Of a stretch of DNA of 64,000 bases, positions 44,828 through 57,249 are shown one piece after another. Positions within the stretch are counted from its first letter, which is position 1, and every line of letters begins with the position of its first letter. The notes beneath the pieces were generated by a model, which was not told the origin of the DNA, searched no databases, and was given only the letters and a program-made list of their open reading frames with translations. Location of the stretch: contig NC_052618.1 of NCBI RefSeq assembly GCF_016545825.1, positions 59,202,561 to 59,266,560 on the forward strand. The letters are read 5' to 3'. The position numbers were made by a program, and so were the translations under genes. The DNA is from Eucalyptus grandis. Its lineage: Eukaryota > Streptophyta > Magnoliopsida > Myrtales > Myrtaceae.

Positions 44828-46256
44828 TACATGTGCTTATGTTGAACCCTTCTAGCACATTTTCAATGTAATTTTCCTTGGATAGCCCAAGTTTTTTGTT
44901 TTTCCTACCATGAGTAATTTTCATTCCGAGGATTTGCTTAGCTGGTCCTAGATCCTTCATTGCAAAAGCTCTGTTCAACTCATTTCTTAAGCATTTGATT
45001 TCTTAACATTAAGCCCAATAATCAACGTGTCATCCACATAGATTAGGAGGATAAGAAAATAATTATCTGAGAATTTATTTTTTCATAAAGACACAAGAAT
45101 TGGAGTTGGTCTTATCATATCCATGATCTTCCATGCATGATTCAAACTTTATGTACCATTGCCTTGGCATTTGTTTGAGATCATAAAAGCTTTCATCAAC
45201 TTGCATGCAATATCCTCATTGCCTTTAATTTTAAAACCCTCTAGTTGCTCCATATATATTTCTTCTTCTAAGTCTCCATGAAGAAATGTTGTCTTTATAA
45301 CAAGCTATTCAATTTCTAAATTCAAGCTAGCAACCAACCTAAAAACAACTCAAATAAAATGCATTTTTATAAGTGGCGAAAAGATTTATTCAAAGTTAAT
45401 TTCGTTCTTTTGATGAAATCCCTTCACAACGAGCCTTGCCTTATACTGTGGTTGCAAATTACTTTCTTCCATCTTCAACTTATACATCAACTTATTTATA
45501 AGTGTTTTCTTATCCTTAGGTAACTTCACCAATTCAAATATGTAGTTCGCATGTAAGGATTTGAGCTCCTCTTGCATGGCTTTATGCTACTCATTCCTTT
45601 GATCATATGACTTAGCCTCTTCATAAGTTTCCGACTCTTCTGCATCAATGAGTAATACATATTCATGTGGTTGATATTTCCCTAAAGTCTACGCTCTTTC
45701 AAATCTTATAGCTTTAGGTAAGACTGGTTGTTCTTGCTCAACTAATTGTTTTGGCTTAATTATTTCGCCTGTCTCAGTTGAAAAATCAGCATTTCGTGAG
45801 GATTCACCATCTTTGTGATTTCCATGTACTTCTCTCCGTGATATCCACCTAATACATTAGGAGGATTTGGGCTAAAACTAACAAAATGTTGAATAGCATT
45901 CTTTGGTCTTCTTAACTTATTAATTTTTTCAATAGTTTGATGCTCAAAGAACACTACATCTCAGCTTTTAATGACTTTCTTTGCAACTGGATCCCATAAC
46001 TTGTAGCCAAATTCTTCATATCCATGACCTAAGAAGATATATTGCTTAGACTGGTCATCAAGTTTGGACCTTTCATTAGGGGTGTGCAACCGAACTAGGT
46101 TTACCCAAGAACCATATCGGACCACCTGAAAAACAGGTATGGGAATTGGTTCTAGTTTGGAACCAGTCCGGCTCCCAGACCCACCTAGGAACTGGACTGG
46201 TTTTAGAACTAGTTTTACCCATTGTTAAAAATAGAAAACCTTAAGTACACAGATGC

Positions 46257-46260
<4 letters not shown>

Positions 46261-46313
<53 letters not shown>
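46261..46313. repeat. (CT)n microsatellite
   Basis: About 26 CT units within the hAT-like element. Open frames across it on both strands are artefacts. Confidence 0.97.
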
Positions 46314-46316
<3 letters not shown>

Positions 46317-46479
46317 TAGCAACCCTAGATCCACCACTCCCTCACCAATCGCTAACCGGTTTGCCTCTCGTTTTCGCCACCATTGGTGCCATAGGAGCAC
46401 AATCAAATTTGTTTCTCTTTTGCAACTCATGACTCCAACGTAGCTATCCAGAGCGAGCGACGAATGACTCCTTAGTCAC

Positions 46480-46481
<2 letters not shown>

Positions 46482-46522
<41 letters not shown>
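46482..46522. repeat. (CT)n microsatellite
   Basis: About 20 CT units within the same hAT-like element, 170 bp from the first tract. The tracts are separated by GC-richer sequence beginning CGTGTAGCAACCCTAG. Confidence 0.97.
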
Positions 46523-46523
<1 letters not shown>

Positions 46524-47850
46524 ACTGACTTGTTATGGTCTTTGATTTGCCATTTTTCTTTTGGGGGGTCAGTTTTTGACTTTCTACTGTGAATATGGTT
46601 GCGATTTAATGTAGATTGATGGGGCGAAAAAATGGGGCTGTGAATATCAAGATTTGATAGAGAATGGAAAGCGGAAGAATAGTGGATCTTGGGATTTTTG
46701 GGTTGGTATCATAGTTCACAAATTTGTGCATTGGTTGTGGAAAAGAAGTTTTTCATTGAATTTTTGTGTTTTCTGGTTTTTAGATTTAATCTTTTTTTTT
46801 TTTTTTAGATTTAGATTGTTTTACCGAGGACATTATCATTGAAAAATATACTTCATTTTGTGGAAACTTCGATTTTGTGGTAAGTAAATAGGCTTATATT
46901 GTTTTCTCGCGTATTAATGTACATCGAACCCATATAGGATATCGAATGGTTACAAAACAGGTTCTAATAGAAATAGGATAGACCCTGAAATCAAACCGGA
47001 AAAACAGGGTGGTTCCAAAATAGGGCTGGGTACATGATTTAAAAAAAAGGAACCGGTTTTAACAGGATTAGGTATAGAGTCTAAGTCTGCAACCTACCCA
47101 TCCTAGACCCAATTGCCCCTACCTTTCATCTCTTGGAACATGCACAAATGCCCGACAACCAAATGCTTTCAAATAATTGTAGGAAACATCTTTTCCACTC
47201 CAAACTCTTTGCGGCACATCCCTTTTTTCAGAGGAACTAATGGAGAAAGGTTTATCATGTCCACCGCCGTTCTCATCGCTTCACCCTAGAATGACTTAGA
47301 CAACCTTGCATAAGAGAGCATACATCAAATCCTATCATTAATTGTCCGGTTCATGTTCTACGCCACTCCATTCTACTGTAGTGTTTTCAAAATAGTCTTC
47401 TTAAGCTTGATACTATAATCTTTGCAATGATGTTTAAATAGGCTTGTATATTCACCACTATTATCAAATTGAACACATTTCAATTTCCCCATAATTTTTC
47501 TTTTCACGTTGACATGAAATTGTTTAAGACCAAACCTACACATTTCTACAGTAGTCATAAAAAAATGTCATAAAGTATAGTGCATCATCAAGTGTTCTAG
47601 CATCCATGCAACAAATATCAGTGTGAATTAAATTAGGGACATTTGATTTCGTGAGTGGAGAGAAATTATAAAATGAAAATCTATGTGTTTATCTATAAGG
47701 CAGTGAATACCTTCAGATTTCTCTCATTCAATGGTTCGCTTGGTCAAATGAGGATATGCCCAGATTAGACACCGAGATTATGGTGCACAATTTGCTAGTC
47801 ATGCCAAAAGTCTCCTTTGTGAGCCAGTAACAAAGTGGTTGGTATTGTCC

Positions 47851-49355
47851 CCGCATGTGGTGTGGTGTTCAGATTTTTCTCACTCAATGATAGAAGATTC
47901 TTTCTAGAAATTTTTTTACGTATTTAGTATTATAGGTATATTACTTTATTATTTTATAAAAATAGTATTAGAGAATGATAGAAGGAGAAAAAAAAGAAAT
48001 TAAAAAAAGAGGGAAAAATAATACAAAAATATTTAAATAAAATGAAATAGGAAAGAGTGTCGTGAGAGATTCTTATTATCTTCGTTTGTGCAATTTTAAG
48101 GTTCATTTATACCAATATGTCGTTCACACCAAACAAAGAATAAGATAGGATGTCAAAATATTTGGTTTTATTGCTAGAATTCACCAAACGGTGGATATGA
48201 TATAGTAAAATTACTGAATTTCATATCTTATCATATCCAGTCCTATTCTAACTAGAAATTAAGACGACCAAATGTCACTTATCTTTTTTTAACTATTACC
48301 CAAATCAGATTGAGGCCCAACTCGAAAAGGCCTAAATTTTTCAGTTCAGGTTCTTTTGACAGTCCTAGGTGAAACAGACACATTCTTTTAGTTTTGGAGT
48401 TGTCGGAGTCCAAAAATTCCTCACTTTTATATTTGTTTTCAATATTTTTGTCAATATTAAGAAGCCCAAACTCATTTTTCCTTTATTTGTGAATTTTAAA
48501 AAAGCAAATTTAGAGTTGGGAGGTCGTCGTTGATGATTGATTGATAGGATCTAGAATACCATCGCTAGTTCTCTATAGGTGGTAGAAAGTAAAGGCAACA
48601 ACCGCAGATGGTGCCATTACTATTTCTCTTTGATGACAGTTTCTAAACCTTTAGAGAGATACTTCATGCATTATTACATGAGAAAATAAGGACAGTAGAT
48701 TCTACACGTTAATTTTTGTGTTCAGCTCTAGACCTTTTTCATTCTACAAAATAAAATAAAAACATAGGCGAAATAGACGCGTCCTTCATATGGGTAAGTT
48801 ATTAATTTGAAGTAACTTGGTAATGTCTAAAAAGAGTTGGAAAGTCTATAAAAATTAAGAGATATTATTTATTGCATGAAAAATAAACTTTGTAATTTCT
48901 GAAAAGAGTTGGAAAGTTAAGACATTGCTAAGAAATGCACATAATAGTTTATAAATGATAAACACAAAACAAAAAAGGTGGCTCTAAGAAAATCCAACTA
49001 AACTTCGATAAGCAACTCAAATGAAATTTGACAACCCAATATTAAATGGTAATCTGACGGGAGAAAAATTACTAAGTCGCCTTTTCATTTTGGTAATCTC
49101 TGACAAGATTTACAAATATAAGGATTGCCAGCCAAGGTAAATAAAAGTTGATAACTTAATGGAATGCTAGTAAATTATAAATTATAATCAAACGTTAGTA
49201 AGCAACTTGAATTAGAATTAATAACCCAAAAATATTTTGTAATTCAAGACAACAAAAGCTGGTAAGTCATTCTAATTTATGTTGGTATTTTCATATAAGA
49301 ATTGGAAAAAAGTTCCAAAACTTTAGTACGTTATATGAATAAAAGTGGATAAGTA
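47851..49355. other. AT-rich intergenic DNA
   Basis: No genes recognised. 48850-49300 repeats words such as AAAAGAGTTGGAAAGT and GTAAATTATAA irregularly. This segment is the left flank of the gypsy insertion, and its continuation starts at 57733. Confidence 0.5.
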
Positions 49356-49845
49356 TGATGCCGGAGCATTCCAAGTCAATATCAATTCTACGAAAGTGTT
49401 ACCGATCGCATAATTACCGGTACTTCAGTGACCATACCGATACTTCGGTAGCCGAGTGTTTTGAAGGATGTCCACATTAAAAGGATCAAGCAAGTCTTGG
49501 ATACCTGCACCCTACAATATTTATTTCTTATATTTCCAAGGTTTAGTAAATGTCATTTAAAGTTTCGAGAGTCCTTATTTATGAGTCATATGTCTTCTCA
49601 AAGATGTCTTAGTAATTACTCATGTTTGGAGAATTATTCCAAGTTCATCTACATAAACATGCTATGATGAATAAGAATATAGACTTGATTTAAGAGATAA
49701 TTCGTTTAGCCTTTGGCTTGAGAAGAAGAAGGATTTCTTGTTGTGCTCTTATCTCTTAGGTGCATTTTTACGAGTGGCGAGTGATCTATCCAATTTAGTT
49801 CACACTTGTGTCACCTCCTACTTCTCTACATTTTCTCCGACGTCA
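49356..49845 (+). mobile_element. 5' LTR of Ty3/gypsy element
   Basis: A 490-bp segment, TGATGCCGGAGCATTCC...CCGACGTCA, is paired with the 3' LTR at 57250-57732. AAGTA precedes it, and AAATA follows the 3' LTR, a 5-bp target duplication with one mismatch. A degenerate primer-binding site (TTAGTATCAAAGC) follows at 49848. Confidence 0.9.
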
Positions 49846-52800
49846 AATTAGTATCAAAGCTTTGGTTCAATGGTTGGTTGTCATCGGCATGGGCCAAACA
49901 TTGAATCTTCGACAGCTTGATAAAGAGACCTATGAGACGTGGAGTTGGATGATTTAAGGAGACAAGTGCAGCAACTACAAGAGCCTTTGCAATGCTTCGA
50001 ACTTCTGGAATGTAATTATTTGCTTCATGATTCAGAAGATGTTCCCTTTGATGAAGAGAACATCAACCCCTTTGCTGGTGCTCAAAGTCATGCTTCAAGT
50101 GAGGAAGAGCTTCCTCGACATCAATATCGAAGGTTCCACGGAATTGAGCAAGATTCCTATGTAAGGTTGATATTCCCAAATTCAAGGGGAAGATGAAACC
50201 TGAAGAATTTATGGATCCGATGCATGTTGTAGAAAGAGTCTTTGACTACAAAGACATTCTGAATGATCGAAAGGTGAAGCTAGTTGCTATCAAACTTTAA
50301 AAGCATGCTTCTATTTGGTGGGAGCTCTTGAAGAAACAAAGAGCTTGTGATGGAAGAAGTCGTATCATAACGTGGGAGAAGATGAGGAAAGAATTGAAGA
50401 AGTTTTTACCACCAAACTACCATCAAGATACTTTCCTTCAATTCCACAATTTCAAACAAAAGGAGCTGTCCTTGGAGGAATATACCACGGAATTTGATCA
50501 CCTCTTAATGCTTTGTGATGTTTTCGAAGGGGAGGAGCAAACTATTGCTCGTTACCTTGGTGGACTTCGATCTAAAATCAGTAATGTTGTCCAACTTCAA
50601 TCTTATTGGACTTACAATGATGTTTGAATAAAGAAGACTTTTCTAAGGGTGAGAAAGCATCTAATTCTGAGATTAGGGCAACCGCTTCAAAGTCGACTCC
50701 TAAGAATGATGGAGCGTCAAGTTCTAACTGCCCTAACTCTATCCAGTGTTTCAAATGTCAAGGGTTTGGACATATTGCATCCAAATGTCCAAATCGCAAG
50801 ATCGTCTCTCTAGTAGAATAAGAGCTTGAGAAAGAATAACATGAAGATTCCCTCAGTACTGACAAAACATTCAATGAGAAAGATGAAGTTATATATGGAG
50901 ACCAAGGTGAGTCTCTAATTCTTCATCGAGTCTTGAATGTTACTTCTAGTGAGGACAGTATGTGGCTTCATAATAATATATTTCATACTAGATGCACTTC
51001 TCATGGAAAGATGTGTGATGTTATCATCGATGGAGGAACTACAAAGAACATAGTGGCTACAACAATGGTGGACAAGTTGCATCTTAAGATGGAAAAGCAC
51101 CCACAACTTTACAAACTCTCTTGCCTTCGCAAAGGAAACGAGGTAAGAGTTGATAAGTGATGTCTTGTTCAATTTTCCATCAGAAAAACATATAAAGATG
51201 AAGTGTAGTGTGATATTGTTCCCATGGATGCTTGTCATTTGCTTCTTGGGAGGTCATGGCAATTTGATAGAAAAACTAAGCATAATGGCTTCAAGAATAC
51301 TTATGCTTTTAAGAAAGATGGAGTCAAAATCACCCTAGGTCCTTCCAAGATGGAGAGCACTCCTAAACCATCTAATGGGAAGGGAAATAATTTACTCTCT
51401 AAATCTAAAGTTGATAAAGCTTTGGAAGAATCTTCGGAGGCGTATGCTCTTGTAGTGTTAGAAGAGAATGAAGAACACCATGATGTCCCTTCTCAAGTAG
51501 AACGTCTCCTTCAAGAGTTTAAGGATGTTGTTTCAAAAGAGATTATGCCCAGTCTTCCACCCATAAGAGAAATTCAACATTGTATTGATTTTGTTTTGGG
51601 AGCCACCATTCCAAACAAGGCAGCCTTTCGAATGAACCCTAAAGAGCATGAAGAGCTTCAACGACAAGTGGATACATTTTTAGCTAAAGGAATGGTGAGA
51701 GAAAGCATGAGTCCATGTGCGGTCCCTGCTCTTTTTGTGTTGAAGAAGGATGCATCATGGATTATGTGCGTCGATAGTCGAGCGGTGAACAAGATAACCA
51801 TCAAGTACCGTTTTTTCTATTCCTCGACTCAATGATCTTCTCAACCAACTCCATGGCACTACTATCTTTTCTAAGATTGATCTTCGAAGTGGATATCATC
51901 AAATTTGAATTAGAGCTGGAGATGAATGGAAAACCGCATTCAAAACAAGAGATGGCATCTATGGGTGGATGGTCATGTCTTTTGGCCTCTCTAATGCTCC
52001 TAGTACATTTATGCACCTTATGAATTATATCTTTAAACCATTTATTGGCAGTTTTATTGTTGTTTATTTTGATGACGTTCTTGTTTATAACTCTACTCAT
52101 GAGCGGTACTTGGAGCATCTTTTACAACTTTTCAAGGTTCTTCGGGAGCAAAAGTTATATGTCAACTTAAAGAAGCGTCACTTCGTTACCGATAGCCTTA
52201 TCTTCCTAGGCTATATTGTTTCTAAGGATGGCATCAAAATGGATTCTAGCAAGGTGGAGGCGATCATAAGTTGGCTCGTTCCAACATCTATTCATGATAT
52301 TCAGAGTTTCCATGATTTGACATATTCAATAACCACTTTATCAAGCATTTCACAACCATTATTTCTCCTATCACCAAATGCTTGAAGGGAGAAAGTCTCA
52401 AGTGGACTAAAGAGGCACAACAAATCTTCAAACTCCTTAAAAGAAAGGTAATTGAGGCTCTTGAGGCTCTTGAGGCTCTTGTTCTTGCACTTCCAGATTT
52501 TAGTAAAGTCTTTGAAGTTGATCGTGATGCTTCTAATGTTGGAATTGGTGCAGTTCTTAGTCAAGAATGAAAGTCTATTGCATTCTTTAGTCAAAAGTTG
52601 AATAATTCTCGCAAGAATTACTCTACTTATGATAAAGAATTTTATACTATTGTTAAAGTTTTAGATTATTGGCAACATTATCTATTGTTCAGGAAGCTTG
52701 TTCTCTATTCGAATCATGAAACCTTGAAGTATGTAAATACTTACCATAAGCTCAACAATCGGCATGCTAAGTGGGTAGAGTTTCTTCAAGTTTTCACTTT

Positions 52801-54259
52801 TCTTATCAAGCTTAAAGCCAGAACTCTTAATCGAGTGACGGATGCATTTAGCCGTAGGTTCCTTGCTATCCACGATGCAAGTGAAGGTCTTAGGCTTCGA
52901 CATGATCGAGGAGCTTTATGAAGATGATCCAGACTTTGGGCAAATTTGGAAAATTTGTTCAAAGGGTCCAATTCAGCAATTCTTGTTGTAAGATAGGTTT
53001 CTCTTCAAGAATAATTATTTGTGCATATTGAGAAGTTCTCTAAGGGACACCATTATCAATGAGCCCATGGTGGAGGATTAGCCAGGCATTTTGGAAGAGA
53101 CGAGACTGTTAGTTGTATGCCCTAAAGCAACCATGTAATAGTTACATGTTGGAGATTATTCATTCATCGTCCAATTTATATGAATGAAGTCCATAAGATC
53201 AGCTACAACTGAACCTATTCTTAAAGTGTTAAGAATATGTGTGACAAGTTTACAGTTATGCTGAATTTTTAAACAGTTCCCAATCGATGGATCATTAAGA
53301 GGATATTGATCATCCTGTTGAGATTGGTGTGTTCTCAAGCTTCACTTCAGTATTGGATACTTAAGGAGATGATGAGTCATAAGTCATTGGGTATTGTGAT
53401 ATCCAAACTGAAACACAAGCGTTTGTATTGGACAAGTTCACTGAACGTAACATACATAGAACGATTGGCGACATGGAAGCTTTTTAGCAGCGTCGATGTC
53501 TAATCGTTCATGCTTTGGTTAGGTGTAAGATCCTTAGACCCAAGGCACAATGTTGACTTGTATGTTGGATGACTATGGTTCACAAGTGCGCATATTGACG
53601 TTTTGTCGAACCGTCTTTGTACTTGATGATCATAGTTTGTTCACATACGAAGACACATGCGTTCACAATATGGAATCTATCTTCTTGTTATATATAAATA
53701 TACAAAATTGATGTCCTATGCGATCTAATTGTGACATTGTATTGAAATCCTTGGCCGGGGTCGTAATCGAGAATGAATGGTTCATGTCTCAAAAAAATAC
53801 ATGTCAATTAGATTTGGGCATATAATCGAATTGATGGTTTGACCAATAGATCCATGGCCTTTGTTCGATCGGGACATGGTGAGACAGAAGAATCGAATTA
53901 CACGGTTGCCAAAACTGACGGGTTCATTATGTTCTTAAAAACATTTCATACTATATGGGTAGCCATGATTTATTACTAGATGTCACTCATGATTTATAGG
54001 AACAAGAGATTGATCTGGACAATCAATTCTTTTGGTTGTACTAATGTGTTAGCACAATTTCTGCTGCCAGTTCAGTGATGAACTTAAGGATGTCACACAC
54101 CATAACCAATTAGAATGACGTTTGAACAAGAGAGAGAATATTGCAAATGTGTTTGCAATTGAGCCAATCATATTGAGTCAGGCTAGAAATAAAAGTTCTA
54201 ATGAAGGGGCATCAGAGTTTACAAAGTCTAAAGCAGGATTAGACTTTACGGCTAAATCA

Positions 54260-54690
54260 AATATCTAAAGTATGTTCAGATTCAGTGACCAAATTAATGA
54301 TATGAAGTGAGTTCAGAATTAATAACTGGATTAATGATTTAAAGTGAGTTCAAAATTAATTGCATCATTAATTACTTGAAGTGAGTTCAGAATCAATAGT
54401 CAAATTAATAATCTAAAACAGTTTCAAACAGAAGTGACGGTCACATTAAGTTCTGAAATGGTTTCAGAATAAATGAACAGTTTAATGATCTAAAACGGTT
54501 TCAGATTAATGACCAATTAATGATCTGAAATAGTTTCAGAAGTAATGGCCAAATTAAGTATTTGTGACAGTTACAAAGTTAATACTTAGAATAAAGACTT
54601 GTAACAGTTACAAATAAATGTCTAGAATAATGCTCTGTAACAGTTATAAAGTTAATGCCCGGATTAGTGTCTGTAACGGTATCAGAACTT
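54260..54690 (+). repeat. degenerate ~37-40-bp tandem repeat in solo LTR
   Basis: About ten imperfect copies of a unit like ATTAATGATCTGAAAT-GGTTTCAGA, grading into GTAACAGTTACAAA-containing versions toward 54690. It lies just upstream of the LTR's TATA-like element, where LTR enhancer repeats are common. Confidence 0.7.
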
Positions 54691-54983
54691 ATGTCCCTCA
54701 GGAGTTACGGTTGAATTAATTCTAAAACTGTTTAGAGTTAATGCACCAATTTGAATATGATCTGCACTGTTTATAAAAGATAATACCGAGAGTAGATCAC
54801 CAAATGATGGACGATTGACAATTGACAATAGATAATTGAGAGTGCTGATACTAATCAACAAAATCACTTACACGAGAGCAATTGCGAACACAATTGCAGG
54901 TGTGAGATCTCTCAATTTCTCTCTTCAATTCAACATGAGAATTGGTGTTATGTCTGCACTAAAGAATCGACATTTGTGGGGCT

Positions 54984-55205
54984 GAATTTGAAGAATGTCA
55001 GAGCCTATGAAGAAATTAGACGTTCTACATCTAAAGAAATCAGAACTAGTATTATCGGAAGACATCAGACGTTTGTCGTCAAGAATTCAAGAACATCAGA
55101 ACCGGTGTTACCAGAAGGCGTAAGATGTTTATGGTCAGAATCTGAAGAACGTCAGAACTACTGTTGTGAGAACATCAGACGTTCATGTTCAAAACCCGAA
55201 GAAAC
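54984..55205 (+). repeat. ~54-bp tandem repeat in solo LTR
   Basis: Roughly four units carrying GAACATCAGAACC, GTGTTATCGGAAG and CATCAGACGTTTATGGTCA-like words, downstream of the TATA-like element. An open frame of about 100 codons across it follows from the repeat. Confidence 0.7.
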
Positions 55206-55599
55206 TTCTGAACCAAATTTTGGAGCATGGTACAAAGTTAATATGATTAGCCCTTTAGCTCTTCTATGTGTTTTTTGTTAAAATGCACGTAAATGCTATA
55301 GAAACACGTGTATAAGTGTTTTTACTTCCACTGCGATCAATTTTTTTTGTCTTAATTTACTTATGCACGTTTGCTTGTTTATCAAAGCAAACACCAACAA
55401 AGACACCTTCTCTTGTCAAAGAAAACTTTTATTGGCCTCACATGGAAAAAGATGTTATGAGATGTGGAGTGGTGTCGAACTTGTCACATTACCAAAAGCC
55501 ATACTCAAAACACTGGCTTGTATGCTTCATTACCAGTCCTAACCGCCCTTGGGAAGATGTGAGCCTAGATTTTATGGTTTGTTTACCTCGGACACAAAG

Positions 55600-56411
55600 G
55601 GCCCGTTTGGTTCAACTTTGGGGAAATGCAAAGCCATTTCCCCAAGTATCTTTGAGTGAATGGACATTTTGTGAAGGCAAGTGTGTTTGGTTGTGTATAT
55701 TTTGCAAAGTAACTTTAAGGTGAAAGAAAAAAGAAAAAAAAAAGGAGGAGATGCAGCTGGAGAGGGGAAAATCGTGGGCGAGCGAATAATGGCGGTGGCG
55801 GTGGCGCCGGTGGTGGTGGCTCGGTGGCTGGTGGCAAAGTGGCGGTGGCGGTGGGGGGAGGCGGCTCGCTTGAGGTCGGCAACCTTAGGCGATGCCCTTG
55901 GTCACACAACCCGGCCGCCCGGGTCGCGTGGCCTCAAGCAACGCCACCTGAGGTCAAGTAACCCAGGCGACATCCGAGGTCGCGCGACCTCAGGCGAGGC
56001 TTCCCGGCGGCCAAATTTGGCCACTCGCGATGTCACTCGATTTGCACGCGCCAGGTGATGCCACCCGAGGTCTATGCGACCTCCGGTGACGCCACCCGAG
56101 GTCCGCCCGACCTTAGGTGGCGTCGCCTGAGGTTCGCACGACCAGCAACACCACCTGAGGTTGCGAGTTGCGCCACCCTAGGCGGTGGTCACCGGGACGC
56201 ACGACCCCAGGCGGCGGTGGTGGCTGCCAGAGAAGCACGACTTTCAAGCGAGGAAGAAGAAGATGAATAGTGACGCGATGAACAGTGAAAATTGCATCTC
56301 CAAAATGCCAAAGCCCAAAGTAGCTCCTCCCCAACATTCAGCTTTCAACATTGGGAATGCTCACATTTGGCAAATGAGCTTCCAAAAATATTTGTCAAAC
56401 CAAACGGGGCC
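55600..56411. mobile_element. PIF/Harbinger-like element with GC-rich core, nested
   Basis: The left end reads GGCCCGTTTGGTTCAACTTT. The minus strand from 56411 reads GGCCCCGTTTGGTTTGAC. AAAG flanks both ends (55596-55599 and 56412-56415). Its excision would rejoin the gypsy integrase frame ahead of TCAATTATGTTGGTCGTTGA. The core (55790-56230) is GC-rich, with GAGGTCGCGCGACCTCAGG and GGTGACGCCACC-like units, related to the core of the element at 44082. Confidence 0.72.
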
Positions 56412-57249
56412 AAAGGGGTAAAGACTCAATTATGTTGGTCGTTGATTGATTCTCCAAAATGACGCATTTTGTGCCATGTGACAAGACCTTGGATGCTACT
56501 TATGTGGCGAATCTTTACTTTCAGGAGATCATGAAATTTCATGATATTCCAAAGACAATGACATCCGATCGAGATTCAAAGTTTATTAGTCATTTTTGGT
56601 GCACACTTTGAAAAAAGCTAGGCACAACTCTTCAATTTAGCTCTTCTCATCATCCCGGAATTGATGGGCAAATTGAAGTTGTTAATCGGAGTTTGGGAAA
56701 TCTTTTAAGGAGCTTAATTGGAAGTAACTTGCATTAATGGGACACCACTTTGGGTCAAGCTGAGTTTGTTTACAACCAATCTTCAAGCCCAACAACCGGG
56801 AAATGTCCTTTTGGAGGTTGCATATGGGAAAAATCCTATTAGTCCCTTGGACTTAGCTCCACTTCCCATCTCTCAACATTTTAGTGGAGATGCTGAGGAT
56901 CATGCCAACTGTCTAAAGAAGCTTCATGAGCAAATTTGAGAGAGGATCATAAAGCATAATGGAAAGTATCAAGAGAGAGCCAACAAGCATCAGAAACCCA
57001 CAGCTTTTAAGGAAGGAGATTTGGTTTGGCTACATCTTCGAAAGTAAAGATTTCCTCGAGGTCATCATGGGAAGTTGAAGCCTAGAGCCAATGGTCCTTT
57101 CAAAGTGCTGCAAAGAATTGGAGACACGAGATTGAACTCCTTGGTGAGTATGTCATCTCGGCAATGTTCAATATTGCGGATCTTTCTCTCTACCATGAAG
57201 ATGAAGACAATGAAAACTCAATGATGAGTTTACGCTTGGCAAAAGCATT

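Larger units (their letters stand above)
46077..47121. mobile_element. hAT-like non-autonomous element with perfect 8-bp target duplication
   Basis: A 1045-bp insertion has TAGGGG at the left (TAGGGGTGTGCAACCG) and CCCCTA at the right (minus strand TAGGGGCAATTGGG). CCTTTCAT flanks it on both sides (46069-46076 and 47122-47129). Removing it rejoins the Copia frame. Subterminal parts are rich in GAACCGGTTT/AACTGGACTGG-like words. Two long (CT)n tracts lie inside, and there is no transposase. Class: hAT superfamily. Confidence 0.88.
43440..47850 (-). pseudogene. Ty1/Copia pol remains, interrupted by two DNA transposons
   Basis: Read on the minus strand from high to low coordinates. The integrase core lies at 47558-47373 (KLKCVQFDNSGEYTSLFKHH). 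The integrase-RT linker lies near 45954-45760. Reverse transcriptase begins at 45577-45386 (ELVKLPKDKKTL, YKLKMEE, YKARLVVKGF) and carries the YVDDTLII catalytic box near 45040-45017. The RNase H part is at 43979-43692 (GSLLYVMVCTKLDIAHAIG, KWILRYLRGTS) and continues to a KYHWIRE-type end near 43470. Frameshifts and stops are frequent, and gag, protease and the 5' LTR are missing. A PIF-like element (44082-44827) and a hAT element (46077-47121) sit inside it. It is non-functional. Confidence 0.88.
53107..55399 (+). mobile_element. 2.3-kb solo LTR nested in gypsy integrase
   Basis: TGTTAGTTGTATGCCC at the left and CAAACACCAACA at the right give TG...CA ends with TGTT/AACA inverted termini. The flanks GAGAC (53102-53106) and AAGAC (55400-55404) are a 5-bp target duplication with one mismatch, and removing the segment restores the integrase zinc-finger region. 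No coding frames or second LTR are present, so it is a solo LTR produced by recombination. A TATA-like TTTATAAAAGATAA lies near 54769. Long LTRs occur in Tekay/Del-type gypsy and some Copia lineages, and I cannot decide which. Confidence 0.78.
49939..57185 (+). pseudogene. Ty3/gypsy gag-pol, decayed, with two nested insertions
   Basis: Domain order gag, protease, RT, RNase H, integrase is gypsy-type. Gag runs 49939-50630 (LSLEEYTTEFDHLLMLCDVF), and its zinc knuckle CFKCQGFGHIASKC is near 50748. The protease has DGGTTKN in place of a D-S/T-G box (~51030). RT begins near 51640 (ALFVLKKDASWIMCVDSRAVN), shifts frame near 51820 and resumes at 51969 with FGLSNAPSTF and the catalytic YFDDVLVY (~52066). 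RNase H spans 52400-52850 (FEVDRDASNVGIGAVL, YSTYDKEF), with a triplicated GAGGCTCTT. The integrase is split by a solo LTR at 53107-55399 and by a PIF-like element at 55600-56411, then continues with [12 protein letters not shown] and SSHHPGIDGQ (~56640), ending near 57185. Multiple stops mean it is dead. The lineage within gypsy is not resolved. Confidence 0.92.

Noticed and set aside
48120..48285. Possible 160-bp MITE (ACCAAACAAAG ... GACCAAATGT)
   Set aside because: The ends look similar at first sight but are not proper inverted complements, and no target duplication was found.
54976..55281. 101-codon frame in the solo LTR as a small gene
   Set aside because: It consists of the ~54-bp tandem unit, whose length is a multiple of three, so the frame stays open by repetition.
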